DNA of 64,000 nucleotides, from the NCBI RefSeq assembly GCF_001625305.1, contig NW_017802603.1, forward strand, positions 262,719 through 326,718, written 5' to 3'. Below are positions 50,755-64,000 of the stretch, piece after piece. This DNA is from Branchiostoma belcheri. Its lineage: Eukaryota > Chordata > Leptocardii > Amphioxiformes > Branchiostomatidae. Both the position numbers and the translations under genes were made by a program. The notes below the pieces were generated by a model. It had not been told where the DNA came from. It made no database searches and saw only the letters and a list, made by a program, of their open reading frames with translations. The first letter of the stretch is position 1. Every line of letters begins with the position of its first letter.

Positions 50755-51010
50755 GACGTCAGATTGGAAGGAAGAGAAAACAGAGAAAAACGAAAGTTAG
50801 AGAAAAAGAAACACAAAAACTCACGAGAAAGATGGATTAAATGAAAAAAAAACAGTGACGTGAAAGAAAGACTACACCCAGACATCGCAAAAATTACACA
50901 CTTGAAGAAAGTAGAGCTAAGTACACTCCAAAGACGACGAGGAAATAAAGTTTGGAATCAAAACCAGACGAAGAAGTAGGTAGTCAAATTTACCAGTCTG
51001 GCTGAAAAAG
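50755..51010. repeat. Purine/A-rich asymmetric region
   Basis: About 250 nt strongly biased to A and G on the plus strand (GAAAGAAAG, GAGAAAAAG, AAAAAAAAAC runs). It follows a G-rich patch at 50655-50690. It may be simple-sequence drift or a weak polypurine domain. Confidence 0.6.
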
Positions 51011-54000
51011 CAACAGCTAGGAATCGCATAAATGTGGGAATATTGAGAAAAGCACAATCACTTTGTAAGCAGAAAGTGGTTACACAACGAGCTAGATCAC
51101 GATTCATCTGGAAGTGATGATTTTCGACATTCACAAAGTTGCCTAATATGTGCGAACAACAAAGGACGCCGCCGTTTGGGCTGTGGTCTTTCTAACCAGA
51201 GTGCCTGTCAACAACACTATCTATTACACACGTATTACACCCCGGTTTACCGTCTAACCGACCACCAACATCAGACACTACCACGGAGAGGTATCATGGG
51301 ACGACCATGGCGTAGACGTAACCTGAAGAGCCGGGCAGTTGAAGTTGAAAGGACGGTCTACCATCTTCAACAAAAGGAAGAAACCAACGGCCACACAGGC
51401 AGTCAGAAAAACGACCTTGGTAATCAAACAATTTTCTCTTCAAAATGACAGCAGCCAAAAGTACCCACCATTTGAAGTAACATCAGCAATGCAAAGTAAA
51501 TCTTCGATAAGTATATTAGTCAACGTGCAGATTCTACTGCAAGAATATGTGTACGGACAACTTACTGACTGTTCAGTCTTTTTGGTGCATGCTATGAACT
51601 TTGTCCTTATGTAACATCAGAAACTTTACATTGGTGAATGTGTACGGTTTGACGAAGACAAGAGTCTGACAAGGTTTACATGCATGCAGGTACATGTAGG
51701 TTCATTTGTATTCGTAGGTGATTTTCTTAAACGTTCTTAATTATTTTGCAATGGAAGAGTTATATCTTTAAAGGCGAGAAGAATGTTTTTGTGACTTTGT
51801 GTCACGCTTCTGGCAAAGATCAATCATCAATTTTGAATCAAGAACGTTATGAAAATTACAACAATTACAGCAGTTTGAAATAAGGAGGACCACACGCTAC
51901 TACCTATTGTGCTGAAACACGTCGAGAGAGAAACGGAAGATACATGGGACAATTAATTGAGAGTACGGAAGAGAAACGGAAGAGGCATGGAACAATTTTG
52001 GAAGAAACACAAAATGGGAGAAATGATACATAAGATGTAGCAGTACTTTGGATGACTTTTTCTTCAGTTGTCTTGTGACTGTAGTGCCACGCCCACCCCG
52101 AATCTAAGTGTACGGATGACGAATCGGTTTTAATGGGGGAATAGCGGGCCTGAGAGTGCGGGCTGACAGAGTCACGGTTGATTAATGGGCCCGGCACAAC
52201 GCGGAGATGGCACCGAGACATAAACTTCACCGCACAAACTTTACAAGCCACCTGTCAGACAGGAATGCTCCGTAGTTTGAACATTAGCGACATGAAGCGC
52301 CCATGGGAACCACTTTTATTGTACAGGTAGGCTGCCATAAACATATTTGAATGGTGTAAAATGGTTGCTGACGTTAATGTCGGAAATGACCGTGTCACGA
52401 CTGGTATTGAACTGGAGTTTATCACTTCCTGTCAGCAAGGACTGCTGTTTAATACAGGATCTCTTGATTGGGATTTTGCTGACATACAAGGTGCCATCTT
52501 TGGCAGACTTCGTATTAAAAACTCCAAGTAATTCATGTCTACCAAGCAATTTACAAAGTTGTTAGTTGGATATAAAAAAAGGTCTCATCTTGGAAAGATT
52601 GCATTTTAGTGAAATGTACGTGTGTGACAAATATGTGAAATTACCCGGCAATGAAAGAATGTATCCCGAGAGTTTCTGTAGCGATATCGAAGATGAAAAA
52701 CAATTATGGGTTTTCCCATGGAGGTCAGAAGTCTCCTGAACCAGGAAATCAGCCCGACCTCCCCAAGTGTACCGTGACATTCGGTATTGTCCTGCAAGAA
52801 GCCACAGACACTCTAGAGGGACGGGGGCGTCACATAGCAAGTCACATTGTGATCTGTAAACCATTGGAAGGCCCCTCTAGGGAGCCATAAAAAGACTGAA
52901 ACACCAACATTTTGGTAGTACAGTAATGGTTGATCTCAGAGTATGGGTGCGCCGTGTCTTCACTTAGCAGGAAGGCACTGAATTGTGAGAGGGCATTACA
53001 ATAAAACTGTCATCTGTATCATACAAACTTCAGTTTTTTCAGAGTTACTTTTATAAAGCGTAAATGAAGAAGCCGTAATAGTAAGTGGATGTTTAGAACA
53101 GATGTAGATATTCTTACATGTCGTCAAGGAGCTTTTGTTTAAGTAGGTAATTTACACTTTAAGATGATTACAGATTTAGTAGACATATTGTGTGGGAAGC
53201 TACTACTGGTGTCACCATATTTGCACCGATTGCAATTCTTTGTCTTAATTTGCAATTGGAAATTCTGTCATCTACCGGTACTCGAGTGTCCAGACTGAGG
53301 CTTCGGACGAGAAACAGCGCAGCAAGTCAAATGATGACGGTAGTGATAAGACAAGCACTATAACGACGTGACACCAAGGATGATGGGCATCATATTAATG
53401 ACGCTTATCGGCCGGACACTGACACGTGTGATAGCACATGAAGCACATGTACGCATAAAATAGGAATACTGTATCATGTGTGACAAACAATTCACAAGTT
53501 ATTTCAGATGGACGTTTACGCAGTATCAAAGAAACTTTTCTATCATATCATATGCTCCGTATTTTGTTACCACTCTCCACCAGAGTAAAGAAACACCACA
53601 GTTTGAAAACTCTTCCCCAACACATCCATTTGATACTTATTGCACCATACATGATGCAAAAATTGATCCCTTCCCCCTCAGGGTACTATGTCTCTCATCA
53701 CGGTAATGTACGGAAATGGCTGCTCATTGATCGATGGATACAAGTTCAACTGGCATCGTTCAATTTATCAGGTTCATTATCATCTCACATTTATCAACAT
53801 GTCGATGTTACAAGCCAGTCGGTATGATGTCCCTAAACGGTCCGTTGAGAGAATGTATCTGACGACTAGCAGAGTACCTGTATTTATCGGCATGTTGGAA
53901 AGGAGACGTTTTAGCGTAAATCGATAGGTGACGCTTCTGTGCAGTGCCCTGCAGCGTTTTCCTTGCAGGTATGTTGGTTCTGGACGCGTCGATAACTCGC

Positions 54001-56870
54001 GGAATAAGAATGATATTCTGTTGATGCGCAGAATAATTATAACATGAAGATGGATATATTAAAAGTTTCACAGAAATAAGAAGAAATGGCTACGGAATGT
54101 GATTTGATTTCATTGAAACTGTTTGCCCGCAAGGCTTGTAATTTGTCTCGTGATCGCCAGGTGACGTAGACAGATTTTGAGTCTTTCTAGGTACGACATC
54201 AACGTTATAACAAACAAGTTGTGAATATGCAGTCACACTAGAGAAGTTAAATCTGTGTTTCCCACGCTTTAGTTGTTCATTTCAGAGACCCCTTTTGTAG
54301 CTGGTAACCGTTGGCAATAGAAGTGGCATTATCCGCTATTTTTCTGTTCTTGTGAATTAGCCAGTGACCCCCACTATGAAATGTTCCCACTAACCGAAGT
54401 ACTGCAGTATCAATAAACCTATCCAACCAGACTTGTAAGCACCCTGTCAATCATTCTGAGTAACGTTTGTTTTAATATCCGTACTTGACGCCATGTCTCG
54501 GAAGATGACACGGCTTTTATTCCCCCTTCCCCCCTTACAGTTTAATTTCATTTAGTTCTAATATACTGTTGGGATCAGGGAGTTGTCGGCCGGGGATCAG
54601 GCGAGCGTCGCCGGGCTGACGCCGGTGTCTAAGTGGTACCGAAGGCGATACAAATTCGATCATGTCAGCGGTGACACTTGAGTCCAAGTCCTTTGTCTTC
54701 CACCGCTCGTTCAGGAAACGCCATAATGAGACGGGCGACTCTTTCTACTAGTAATAGGCCACCTGAGCGCAAAAAGAACGTCGACTATAGTGGGAAACTT
54801 TTGCCCGAGGTTAACGTTAACTAAGCACTTGATTATTCGCAAATAAAATCAAACCGTACTTGTTGGTGACGGTTAGAGTAGCTGTCCTTTTCAAAATGTC
54901 AAGTCATAAAAGAGCAAGTTGAATTGGTAAGACTAGGAATTACTTCATTGCGGAATTAAATCCCATCAATTTTCTTAAAATTGTGGTGAAACGAAATAAA
55001 ATCAGCCTGGGCGCGGAGTATGTTGGAATGCTCCAGAAAGTCACAGTCACAGTTACAGTTTCAGGCGGTTTAAGGTAGTGTCAGCCGTGCTGAAGGGTGC
55101 GAATGAGTCTGCCGGATCAGGGCCGGTGTCCCAGCGGGCGTCATGACGCCACAGTCCCGGCTACAACCCACCGCGCCTGCCCCGCTTATCCGATAGCGTC
55201 ACCCCTCTTCCCGCCGGCACTGATAGCAACTCCGCTAGGGGCGCTTACAAACTACCGAGGTTTCAAAAAACACTGAAGGTCAAGGGCACCGTAATTTATC
55301 ATTTTTTCACGTCCACCTGACAAACACAAGGTATTAAAAAGATATAAGTTTTATTTGAAATATTCTATAGTATCAAGAAATCAAATGAACAACCTTTCCG
55401 AAGATTGTTTAGAATTACATTTGTTAGCCTACACCAATATTCTGCGATCAGCCCCCGCATTAACGACGATAGATGCAATACAGAAATGCGATGTCTCCCT
55501 CGTATCTATATCTGGACTGAACGGATGATTTGTTTTTAGTGGCTCAGAATAATCCATAGACAAAGGACTGAAGTCTTTCCTTTTGACAAGGTCAGCACTT
55601 ACAAATTTTATTACCTTGAAAAGGATAATCGACCCTCTAGATTTGCACTTAAGTTTACCCAATATCTTCAGCTATTTACACTGTATTTCACTTTTAATCT
55701 ATATGAATGACATTTTATAGTCTTCATGTTGTCTGCCCTTTCCCACTTCCCTAGCTGCAGTTGTTTCTTCCCTTTTGTCTTCACTTTTGTCCTGTTCGCC
55801 TTCGCATTCCCTACTTCTTGTTCCCGATGTTCAATGTTGAAGGCTTCTTTGTTTATTCTTCCTTGTAAAGCAATTAACCCCATCACTGTTAACTTTATTA
55901 AGTTCATGCACTTTGACTTGTTATCAAAAGACAATAAAACAGAAAGACGCTTTGGCGAGATACCGATTGATGTAGTAAATTATGATATAATCTTCTGCGG
56001 CCCACCGAAAACCATCAGTAATACAGAAGATGCCGGTAGAAGACATGGATCGAAGTCTGTGTCTGGGATTGTGTCCCGAGGCCTCGACATTGTAGCCATC
56101 CGCGGAACAACCCACTTAAAGACGGAAATAGATGGCTGTGGCAGGGAACATTGACATGCGCGGTTATGTACAAAATGGCCGGCGGGATGTCATGGGCGCG
56201 CTTTGTGCCATCAAACCGGTAAAATGGCAATCGTGCGGTGACAAATTTGTGTCAGCGCGGCCATGAAATGGTAGGACTAACGCCACGACTGGGAAAGATA
56301 TGAAAGCAGATAAGTACAGGACAGATGACGACTTGACGACAACTTCCATTCAGTTAATGCTTCCCTGTGAGGTTTACAGGCACAATGATCTTAAGTTGCA
56401 CTTGAAAAAGGAATTCGAAGAAAAACCTACTAGACTGATAAGTGATCATGAAACGTTGAATGATTAGAGGGTTTCACGGGGAATTGCATGCACTGAAAGT
56501 TCTAACATTCGCGTTATTGATATCCTATTGGAAAGTCAGTATCGTCAGACGATATATTCACACGAGGGAAATATGGCGTCGACCAAGTTTTCTTTTTCTT
56601 TACAAGTTACAACGTGCGCAGATTTAATTTAGTGTTTTCTGTCATAGTTGTTCCGCCCGGTACTTAATCTCCCCGCCCAATGTCTGAAACTTTTGTCGCC
56701 ACGACTCATAAACCCTGATCCCTGCCGCCAGGTACACACGTCAATCACGGAAACGCCGCGCGCTGATTGGTCGATGGGGTTGTGAGCTCTCATCATCGGA
56801 CATGGCCTGATACTACATATGATGAGCAGCTAATGGGGGCGTATATCAGCGGACAAGGTTAAGGATATTG
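51011..56870. other. Gene-free 5' flank, segment 4
   Basis: Several frames of 90-142 codons lack domains or flanking splice logic. A GC-rich patch lies at 55080-55240. No RNA gene or mobile element recognised. Confidence 0.45.
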
Positions 56871-56906
56871 CCACACACACTACCACACACACACAGAGAC
56901 ACACAT
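56871..56906. repeat. (CA)n-rich tract
   Basis: CACACACAC runs separated by TAC and GAG interruptions, about 36 nt. Confidence 0.85.
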
Positions 56907-59727
56907 CGCTTCTAACGATTAAGCTTCAGCGCAGATTTCCAGACGTCAAAAGTAACTGTCAGCAAAGTTTTATGGATCTACCTTCATGATCTCCCCGCCC
57001 TATGGGCATCCTGTCATTATCGCGACACTGTAAATTAACTGTAGAAATGACTATTGACATTAGCATTCAAATCTCAGTAAGGGACACTTTACGCTGAGCA
57101 CGCATACTTTGTATGCATTAAAAACGTTATTGCATTTAATGGTCGTAAATGTTTATTAAGATGTTTTGGCGAATAATATAAGGCATGAATCATAAACTCA
57201 TTAATCTATAACGCACGCTCCATTTCTCTAGATCCGACATGCCTGGCTGAATTGATCAGGGTTGGTAGTATTGATTATTGCACGTGGAGTTGAGATAACA
57301 TCCAAACCGCTGTTGACCATGCACTTAACCGCGATGGCATCCACACGCACCCGTGGGCAACACGCACGTACGTTAAAGCCACACGTACTGATGCTATCAG
57401 CTGTGGTACAGAGATGACATGCTGACATTATCTGGACACGGGCTGTAACAACTGGGGAATGGATGGGTGATAATGTCACCATCCATGTCAGGGGGAGGCG
57501 GTTAGAGATATGATGGTCCCGTGTTATGACTTCAGAAAAAGGGCTGGACTGGGAAGGGTCAAGGGGGATGTACAAGCGACTTAAAACCAGTACAAGCGAC
57601 TTAACAGAGAAAAGGCAGAAAGCTTTTAAGAAACGATTTCAAGAAATGTTGATCTGTTGATCTGAGTGTGCACGCTGAGACGGTTTGTCCATCTCTTCCA
57701 ACATATCCTAGGTTCGTCCTAACGACAGGGGATATCATAGGTCAGCCCGGGTTAAGACCGTTGAAGGCTAGTATAGTGGAGATGGTATCTTCGTAACTTT
57801 CTAGTTCCGCCATAAAAAGGGACACTATAAGTGCTGGATCCAACCCGAGATATGGACACCGTGTCATGATCAATATCATAGGCGCAGAAGCAGCCAAAAG
57901 TGACGATACATTTCTCAAACAAAGTGGACTCAGCTGATCGTCCTTTAGCTGTATAAATCACGTGGAAAAGCAGAAGTGAAAAGAGTATCGAGCTCTTTAT
58001 CATGTACACTGTGTTTTGTGCCTTCCAAAACGACGAGGTTCTAACTTCGTGCTCCATGGTAAGTTGTTATCCTTGGCCACCCTGACTCCAAGGCCCCATA
58101 ACCTCTCCCTTGTCGTACTTAATATCCCCTCCAAGACAAAGTTAGTCAGTGACATACCGCCGAATTAATTGTAAATCCCTCCGCCCGGCGCTATTAAGAA
58201 AGCCGTTTGCGCCCGCGGCTCTCACCGTGCTAGTTAGACAGGGGTCAGTGTGGTCGCGAGGCCGTCCCCAGTAAGGCGCCACCACACACCGCCGCCAGCG
58301 GCTTGCTTAATGGCTTGTCACTTATTAAGTCCTGATTGCAGCTCGCGTAAATCAGGCCCAAATTGACCCCGTCCATGCTCGACAGGGAAACTATCGACTT
58401 TCGGCTGATCCTGTAATATACGGAAAGGTTATGCCGTCGCACTCCGATTGTCGGGATTGTTTCTGGGGGGCTTTACTTGGAGGAAAACTTTGGCTGGTGA
58501 AGCTGCGGTACACGGAGAGGAGGGACGCCCATGACTGGAGCTGGCAGAAATTGACGGTATACCCGTCAGTCGGACTGGAGTACACGGCTTCTGGTGTTAT
58601 CATTAGACTTAGAACTCTGTCACCACTAACAATGAACTGCTAGCTATTATTAGCCTAAAGAACTAAGTATGTAATCTCCTTACTTTCCCCTGTAGCAGTG
58701 CAGGTCTCCCCCTCTTCTCGGCATGGCCTTCACAGGCGGTTGCTCTCTTGTAGGATTGATCCCCATCAGTGGCGCCTAGTTAACAAGAAACAAACAAACA
58801 AGTAAAGGTATCACAAAGTACTCAGATAGTCTTCGAAAAGGGGACGCTTGTTGGGCACGATAGAATTGACCGTGAAATTAAATCTACTCTAATGTCTCTA
58901 CAAAGTTTCCGGCTTTAGCTTCCATCTCTTGTGTTAGATTAGAGAGTTTTTCACCCATTGTTAATGACAAAATAAAAGAAAGAAAAAACCCTATATCTTT
59001 TGTCTTGAACAATTTCAAGTCATAGCCTACATGTTAAATATGGATTCTGGCAATGACGGTGCAATGCTGACCTCTAGCGGAAAAAACACGAACTGTCCTG
59101 AATAGCACGACGAACAACCTGCAGCATCCAAGAACACAATGACAACACGGGCCGTGGATACGGATTGAATAGCTGTACAAACAATATTTAGATGGGTTTG
59201 TCCAAACAGAACGTTATTGCTTGATCAACTTGAAGTGTTGCCTTCACATGTTAAATGTTAACGTTGCCTATGTTAAATGTATAAATGACTAGTCTAACGG
59301 TATAGGAGGGTATTGTAATCGAACCACACTGTAGAACTATAAACAGCCTCTCTGGATTAAGCTGTGAAGGATGGAGACCAATTGTCTCAATAGAAAACGT
59401 GACCATTAACGACGGTAATAACCTTACGTTTGTCACTCCTTCTCTGGATCCTGACCCATCCCCTGTGTAAAGGGATTTCTTGATCTCAAAGGATGCTGTT
59501 AAGACTTCAAGGTCACAACTGTCACGGCATAATGAACGATGCCAGTTTGTTTGTAATTAAAGCCGGGATTAACACTTCCCTGCAGACTCCGCCTAACGGC
59601 TGTCGCGGGAACTGCTGTGGCACAGAAATGGATGGTTTACGTCGAGCGTGATTCCCACCGTGGTCGTACCATCCACCGCGGGTTTGCAGTTCGCACCTGA
59701 TGCTCTGCAGCTCTGTGTTGCTTTGTG
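56907..59727. other. Gene-free 5' flank, segment 5
   Basis: Mostly unique-looking. It includes a signal-peptide-like small open frame at 57752-58003 (minus), discussed under findings, and a CpG-rich patch near 58150-58330. No confirmed gene. Confidence 0.4.
57570..57604. repeat. 15-nt tandem duplication, 20-nt period
   Basis: GTACAAGCGACTTAA occurs at 57570-57584 and 57590-57604 and looks like a recent small duplication. Confidence 0.7.
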
Positions 59728-59732
59728 AGGAG

Positions 59733-59781
<49 letters not shown>

Positions 59782-59799
59782 AAAGAGAGAGACAGAGAT
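59728..59799. repeat. (AG)n microsatellite
   Basis: About 70 nt. The GA run is pure from about 59736 to 59770, then mixed with GGGA and AAGA units. Confidence 0.96.
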
Positions 59800-60949
59800 T
59801 GTCCGTAGCTTTGTATCTAGGAGAAGAACATCTTGATGTTTGGTTAGACGATTGCCTGCCTGGAAATTACTGAATTTCCCCTAGATACACTAGACCGCTT
59901 TCACTGATGAATTGTTTATGTAGGCAGAGAAACAAAACATCAGGAATGGCCGACATTTTGCAAGACTAACGGGTCTGATTCTGAGGTCACCTTTTAAACA
60001 AGGTGAATTTAGGTTCAGTTTACATATGTTCCGCAAGAGGGCAGTGCTTCATGGCTGTAGGTATGTACATGCATGTAGTCAAAAGTGTCATTCAATATCT
60101 TCGGAATATCGTATCATTGTCAGACATCGGGGCTTAGATCCTCAGAATGAAAAATGAAAAAAAAATGGATGTACACTTCACAGAACGTAAGGTGGGAATT
60201 TACGTCACACAGCCATCGGGAAACGTTGGTCCTCTTAACCTTTTTGCCACTTTTGTCATAATACGTTTTGACCATGAGCGACGATTCCTTTGCCTTAAAA
60301 TGTAGATCTATACATATTCTAGCCATTCACAAATGTTGGCCCGTATATTTCTGTGTGACATGGATGATATTTCGTAATGACTGACTATGGCATTTCAGTC
60401 GACTTCTGAATAATTCATGAGAATTCTTGAGCTGAAAACTTCTCCAAGTTCAAGTCTTGTATCCCCTGATGATACTTATAAACTTGAAAAAACTAACGTT
60501 TCATATAACACTGTTCAGATACTTTCACCTTTGGTTGGCCAATGAATGGACCGCTTTCAAGGCGTCCAGGACATATTGCAAACACAAGTAAGTGGAAGGA
60601 AATTCCCGATTGGTTAACGCAATGTGACGTACTAACTTGAAACCGATGGCGCGAATTTAATATTTCCACTCGGAAGCAAATGCATTGTATTACTGCCATC
60701 ATTCTGCTTTGAAACAGTCCCAACGTAAGGATACATATTTGCATATCCCCCAAATGCCAGACCTCTGTTCGTTTCCTATTCCCAGTCGATACAACTTTTA
60801 CTTTACAGTTGCTTATGGTGTAATGATTACGATTCCTGAGAGGGAGCGTACGTATCTGTGACAGTCTAAACTCGTGTGTGCCAGTCCCAACTTCGCACAG
60901 CCCTTTGTGCACGAGTGCGACATCAATAACCACAATATCTGATGACACA
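59800..60949. other. Gene-free stretch
   Basis: A 151-codon open frame (60493-60948 minus) and shorter ones lack recognisable motifs. No other feature is seen. Confidence 0.4.
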
Positions 60950-61370
60950 GCAGTTAATCTAGCATCCTCCCCGTGTAATTAGATTTAAATCTATAATTCC
61001 AATTACATCCACATCGCTCTGACATATTAGGTAAGGCAATGAAACATCCCGGAAATACAGCCGTTTCCGAAACACGAAATGTATTAATCCCTGGAGGCGG
61101 GAGATTGTTAGAATAATCAGTTTGATGATAAGCTCAATATGTTTACTTGTCAGCGATAGTTCTGCTTCTTCGAGCTGCTGACAACGTTGTCGATTTGGAG
61201 GGTGTGGTTTAATGGGAGAAGGTATTGAAATTGACGCCATGAATCACCCTCTCCTGTGAATTTCCAGGTAATTTCGCTCGCCGGAGATTGATAACGGATG
61301 GCAGCGGGGACACAACTTTATTAGCTTAATAATGATAACAACTAGGGGTATGAATAATGGAACGGTCGCC
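60950..61370. promoter_or_regulatory. Candidate cis-regulatory block
   Basis: Contains GTGTAATTAG, the 12-nt palindrome AGATTTAAATCT (60981-60992), TATAATTCCAATTAC, GGTAATTTCGC and TTAGCTTAATAATG. Unique-looking. Confidence 0.27.
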
Positions 61371-62929
61371 ATGAATCAATGTGCACTATTCCTGTCAGTG
61401 TTGGCGCTGGAACGTTTACGACTGGCCATTCCGACTGTCTTCTCGACCGAGATAAGTTTTTTTATGTCGTTTCACCGAGAGTTTATACCAACTCTTCAAG
61501 GATTTAATGACAAGTCTCGACAGAGTTTTGTCTCAGCAAATTATTACTACTTCCCTTCAAACTGGCGTTCAAATTAAACAAAAGAAATCGTCAAAATTCT
61601 GTCTCATAGTGTGGTTGTGCGTTTTCAAATTCTGATCATCGGTGTAAGAACAATGATATCTGTATATTTGTATTGGTCTACATTCTTCTATCGGTAGCTG
61701 AGTGCTTTGGACTCCTTGTTGTTTTAGAACAAATGGTAATAGGGTTTCTATGCTGCAATATTCAAAGTACTTTCTGAAGTGAACCCGATTCTACAAAAGT
61801 TTGAGAATAATATTTAAAATGCATTTAAGAATTTCAATAATTGCGAAAAATGTGACATCAACATTATAATGATTCTAACCCAATCCGTTTTTTTCCATAG
61901 AAAGCGCAGTTCCGTATGGAGATAAGAATCATGTTCAGTCTTTAGGTAGCCGTTACTCTGCGTTATAAAGCACAGACCACGCGAACTCTCCATATTTACG
62001 TCTTCCACATCACCATTTCGCTGGAAGCAGTGAAAGACAAACCGTCCTTAAGCCCCTTATCTGTCTGTAGAACACATTCCCAGCCGTCCGTCTGTAGTCT
62101 GCCCATTATCCCAATCTCCCATTATAGTCCACGCGTTATTTCTCCAGCCCTTATAATCGCCATTTGGGCCCGGAGAGCACATCTATCATCACTGTGTTTT
62201 CCTACATGTTTTCTGCATTATTCCATTCATATCACAACAGAATACAGTACGTGTTGTGTACATATATGTGTTAGTGGCATTTGTTTTTTAAAAACGATTT
62301 CTACCATAGAGACTTCCTTCGAAATTCCTCCTGTAAAAATCTATCTATTGTTGTGTTCAGCATGTCCATTGTAGAGTGCCTAATACCCGAATAACAATTT
62401 TTCTTGGCATTATTGTTGACTCTAAAACAATCCTATCATTTCAACAGCGCCTATCCACCATACTCATCAACAGATGCAACTCAGTTGCCTGTTAATTGAT
62501 ACGTTTGGTTGCTAATGATTTTCGTCATGTTTTGAAAGTTTGTTTCTGTTAAAACATCTACAACTTCTCGAGGAAGATTGAAAAAACGACATGATTAGGT
62601 GGTGGTAATACAACGAGAAGATGTTTGACCATTCTACACCACGCAGACGTGTACATCTGTGAAGTAAGGGCGGGGTAGCATTGCCAAGCTGCAGTCGCGC
62701 CGCTTTCGTTTTTTTCTGGAACAGTCTTAGCAACTTGGCATCGTAAGTGCAAGAAAATTACTTCCATTCTCATGATGACCAACATGTAACAAGATTATCT
62801 CGAGCCAAATCAGGCGTCACCTCGGCGAAGACGGCGCCCATCCACCGAGACGGCTTCTTCGCCAAATAGTGATGACTGTGAGACGGTGTTCTCCCTCCCC
62901 CATTCATCACTGTCCAACTTCCTGGTCCG
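61371..62929. other. Gene-free stretch
   Basis: AT-rich, with no recognised gene, RNA or repeat. Frames up to 114 codons (62030-62374 plus) have no domain. Confidence 0.45.
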
Positions 62930-64000
62930 CTGAACCCCGGGCCCTACATGATGGATAACCCGCCTCTCCACACTAAATGGCACAGCCAAGGTGATTGACT
63001 AGATTCCGAAGCCGCCCGAGATAAATGAGATGGTGGTTGCAGATAAATCGGCTGCCGTAATCCGCAGGGCTTATTAACTGTCAGAGAAAGGTGAGTTTCT
63101 GGGCTGAGGAAGTCCCGGATGTAGCTGTGGCCGGTGGGGAGGCGGGGAGGGGAGGTGTGGATGATGGATGACCGGGACGGCTGACGGTTTAACTGCGGAC
63201 CCCCGAGTCCAAGTGTCCTGGAGAACAGGGCACGCTTTACTTGGAAAACTTTGGGAGTCTTCCGTCAGCAGAAATAAAAAGTTTGTTGAAGGCAGGGGTG
63301 CGTGACCGGGAGGGTCTGTCGATTACACACGACTTGAACTTGGAGAAGTTTTGCAGCTCAAAAATTCTCATGAATTATTCAAAACAAGAATAGAACTCCT
63401 CAGAAGCAGACAGCAGGAGAAGCAGTCGAAGCTCGGTATTAGTCAAATGAGGATGTGATTTCAATATTTCTAACGCTCAAATCCATTTTGCGTTGGGTCA
63501 GGCGCAGTTTTTTAGCACCCGCGCGGCCCGGGATCATTTTTAAGTGCCTTTTCACAGTCAATATCCTGATTAGAAGGATCATCAAACTATCACCTGCCGT
63601 TCCCGAGAGCAGACTTCCTTTGTTACAGGACTAACTCGTGTCGTCACATCGGCACGACCATAGTTCATCACACGACCTCACAACTCCGCCGCAATGGCAA
63701 ATGTTTGCTTTCTCAATTGACTCTGCGATAGCTGCCGTTTAAATTTAACGGCTTTTGGCATGCTCGCTGGCAGGCGCCTCGCGCAATCATTCCTTTATTG
63801 GCCCGCAGACTGCCCGGATTTGTTCTGAATCTTCAATTTTCTCCTGCGCCCTCCGCGCATCGCCGACAAAAACCATAACTCAATCGGTCGAAATACCACT
63901 AAACGGCACTTAATATGTCACACCAAGCCATAGGGATAATCCAAGGTATATTAAAACATAAATTTGGGCAATAATGTCACTAGAGGTTCATTTCATATCC
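62930..64000. promoter_or_regulatory. Candidate regulatory region at the window edge
   Basis: Two textured parts are seen. 62940-63100 has GATGGATAACC, CAGATAAATCGG, CCGTAATCCG and GCTTATTAAC. 63480-63960 has TCCTGATTAG, AATTTAACGG and CAATCATTCCTTTATTGG with CpG-rich spacers. No open frame of note. The region is cut by the window end. Confidence 0.22.

Noticed and set aside
55726..56154. 142-codon plus-strand open frame with a hydrophobic start
   Set aside because: The hydrophobicity comes from a T/C-rich stretch; no recognisable domain.
60493..60948. 151-codon minus-strand open frame
   Set aside because: No recognisable domain or partner exon.
1..64000. CGGTAA motifs as TLX autoregulatory sites
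   Set aside because: The 6-mer occurs about as often as expected by chance in this length, so no cluster stands out.

Overview
The window contains one gene that can be supported with confidence: a three-exon, TLX-class (Hox11/C15 family) homeobox gene on the minus strand at 22761-27089. Its protein has a Groucho-type eh1 motif, the [10 protein letters not shown] block, an FPWM PBX-type motif, and a homeodomain with threonine at position 47. All three exons join at GT/AG boundaries in compatible phases to give a 259-residue protein, or 255 if the better-placed second ATG is used.

The gene has introns, no operon-like packing, abundant simple-sequence repeats, and long gene-poor flanks of moderate GC content with many CpGs. 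These point to an animal genome. The protein resembles vertebrate TLX1/2/3 closely in and around the homeodomain but is shorter and appears as a single simple gene, so an invertebrate deuterostome is likely. Amphioxus (Branchiostoma) is my best guess. This rests on family resemblance and general sequence texture, not on a search.

Layout: 1-22560 is the 3' flank of the gene, with no recognisable gene, an (AAAC)n tract near 3.4 kb, an (ACTC)n tract near 13.3 kb, and a few AT-core, non-repetitive blocks that look like possible cis-regulatory DNA. 22561-27500 holds the Tlx gene, its probable 3' UTR and proximal promoter. 27500-64000 is about 36 kb of 5' flank without a recognisable gene. It contains many blocks rich in ATTA/TAATTA cores, CRE-like sites and GC-rich patches, plus (AG)n and (CA)n tracts. 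In amphioxus Tlx belongs to the dispersed NK-type homeobox linkage with Lbx and Nk1, but no second homeodomain is visible here.

The simplest reading is a developmental transcription factor in a large regulatory landscape. I found no previously undescribed enzymatic or defence system. The regulatory-block calls come from reading motif texture by eye and are low confidence until aligned with related genomes.
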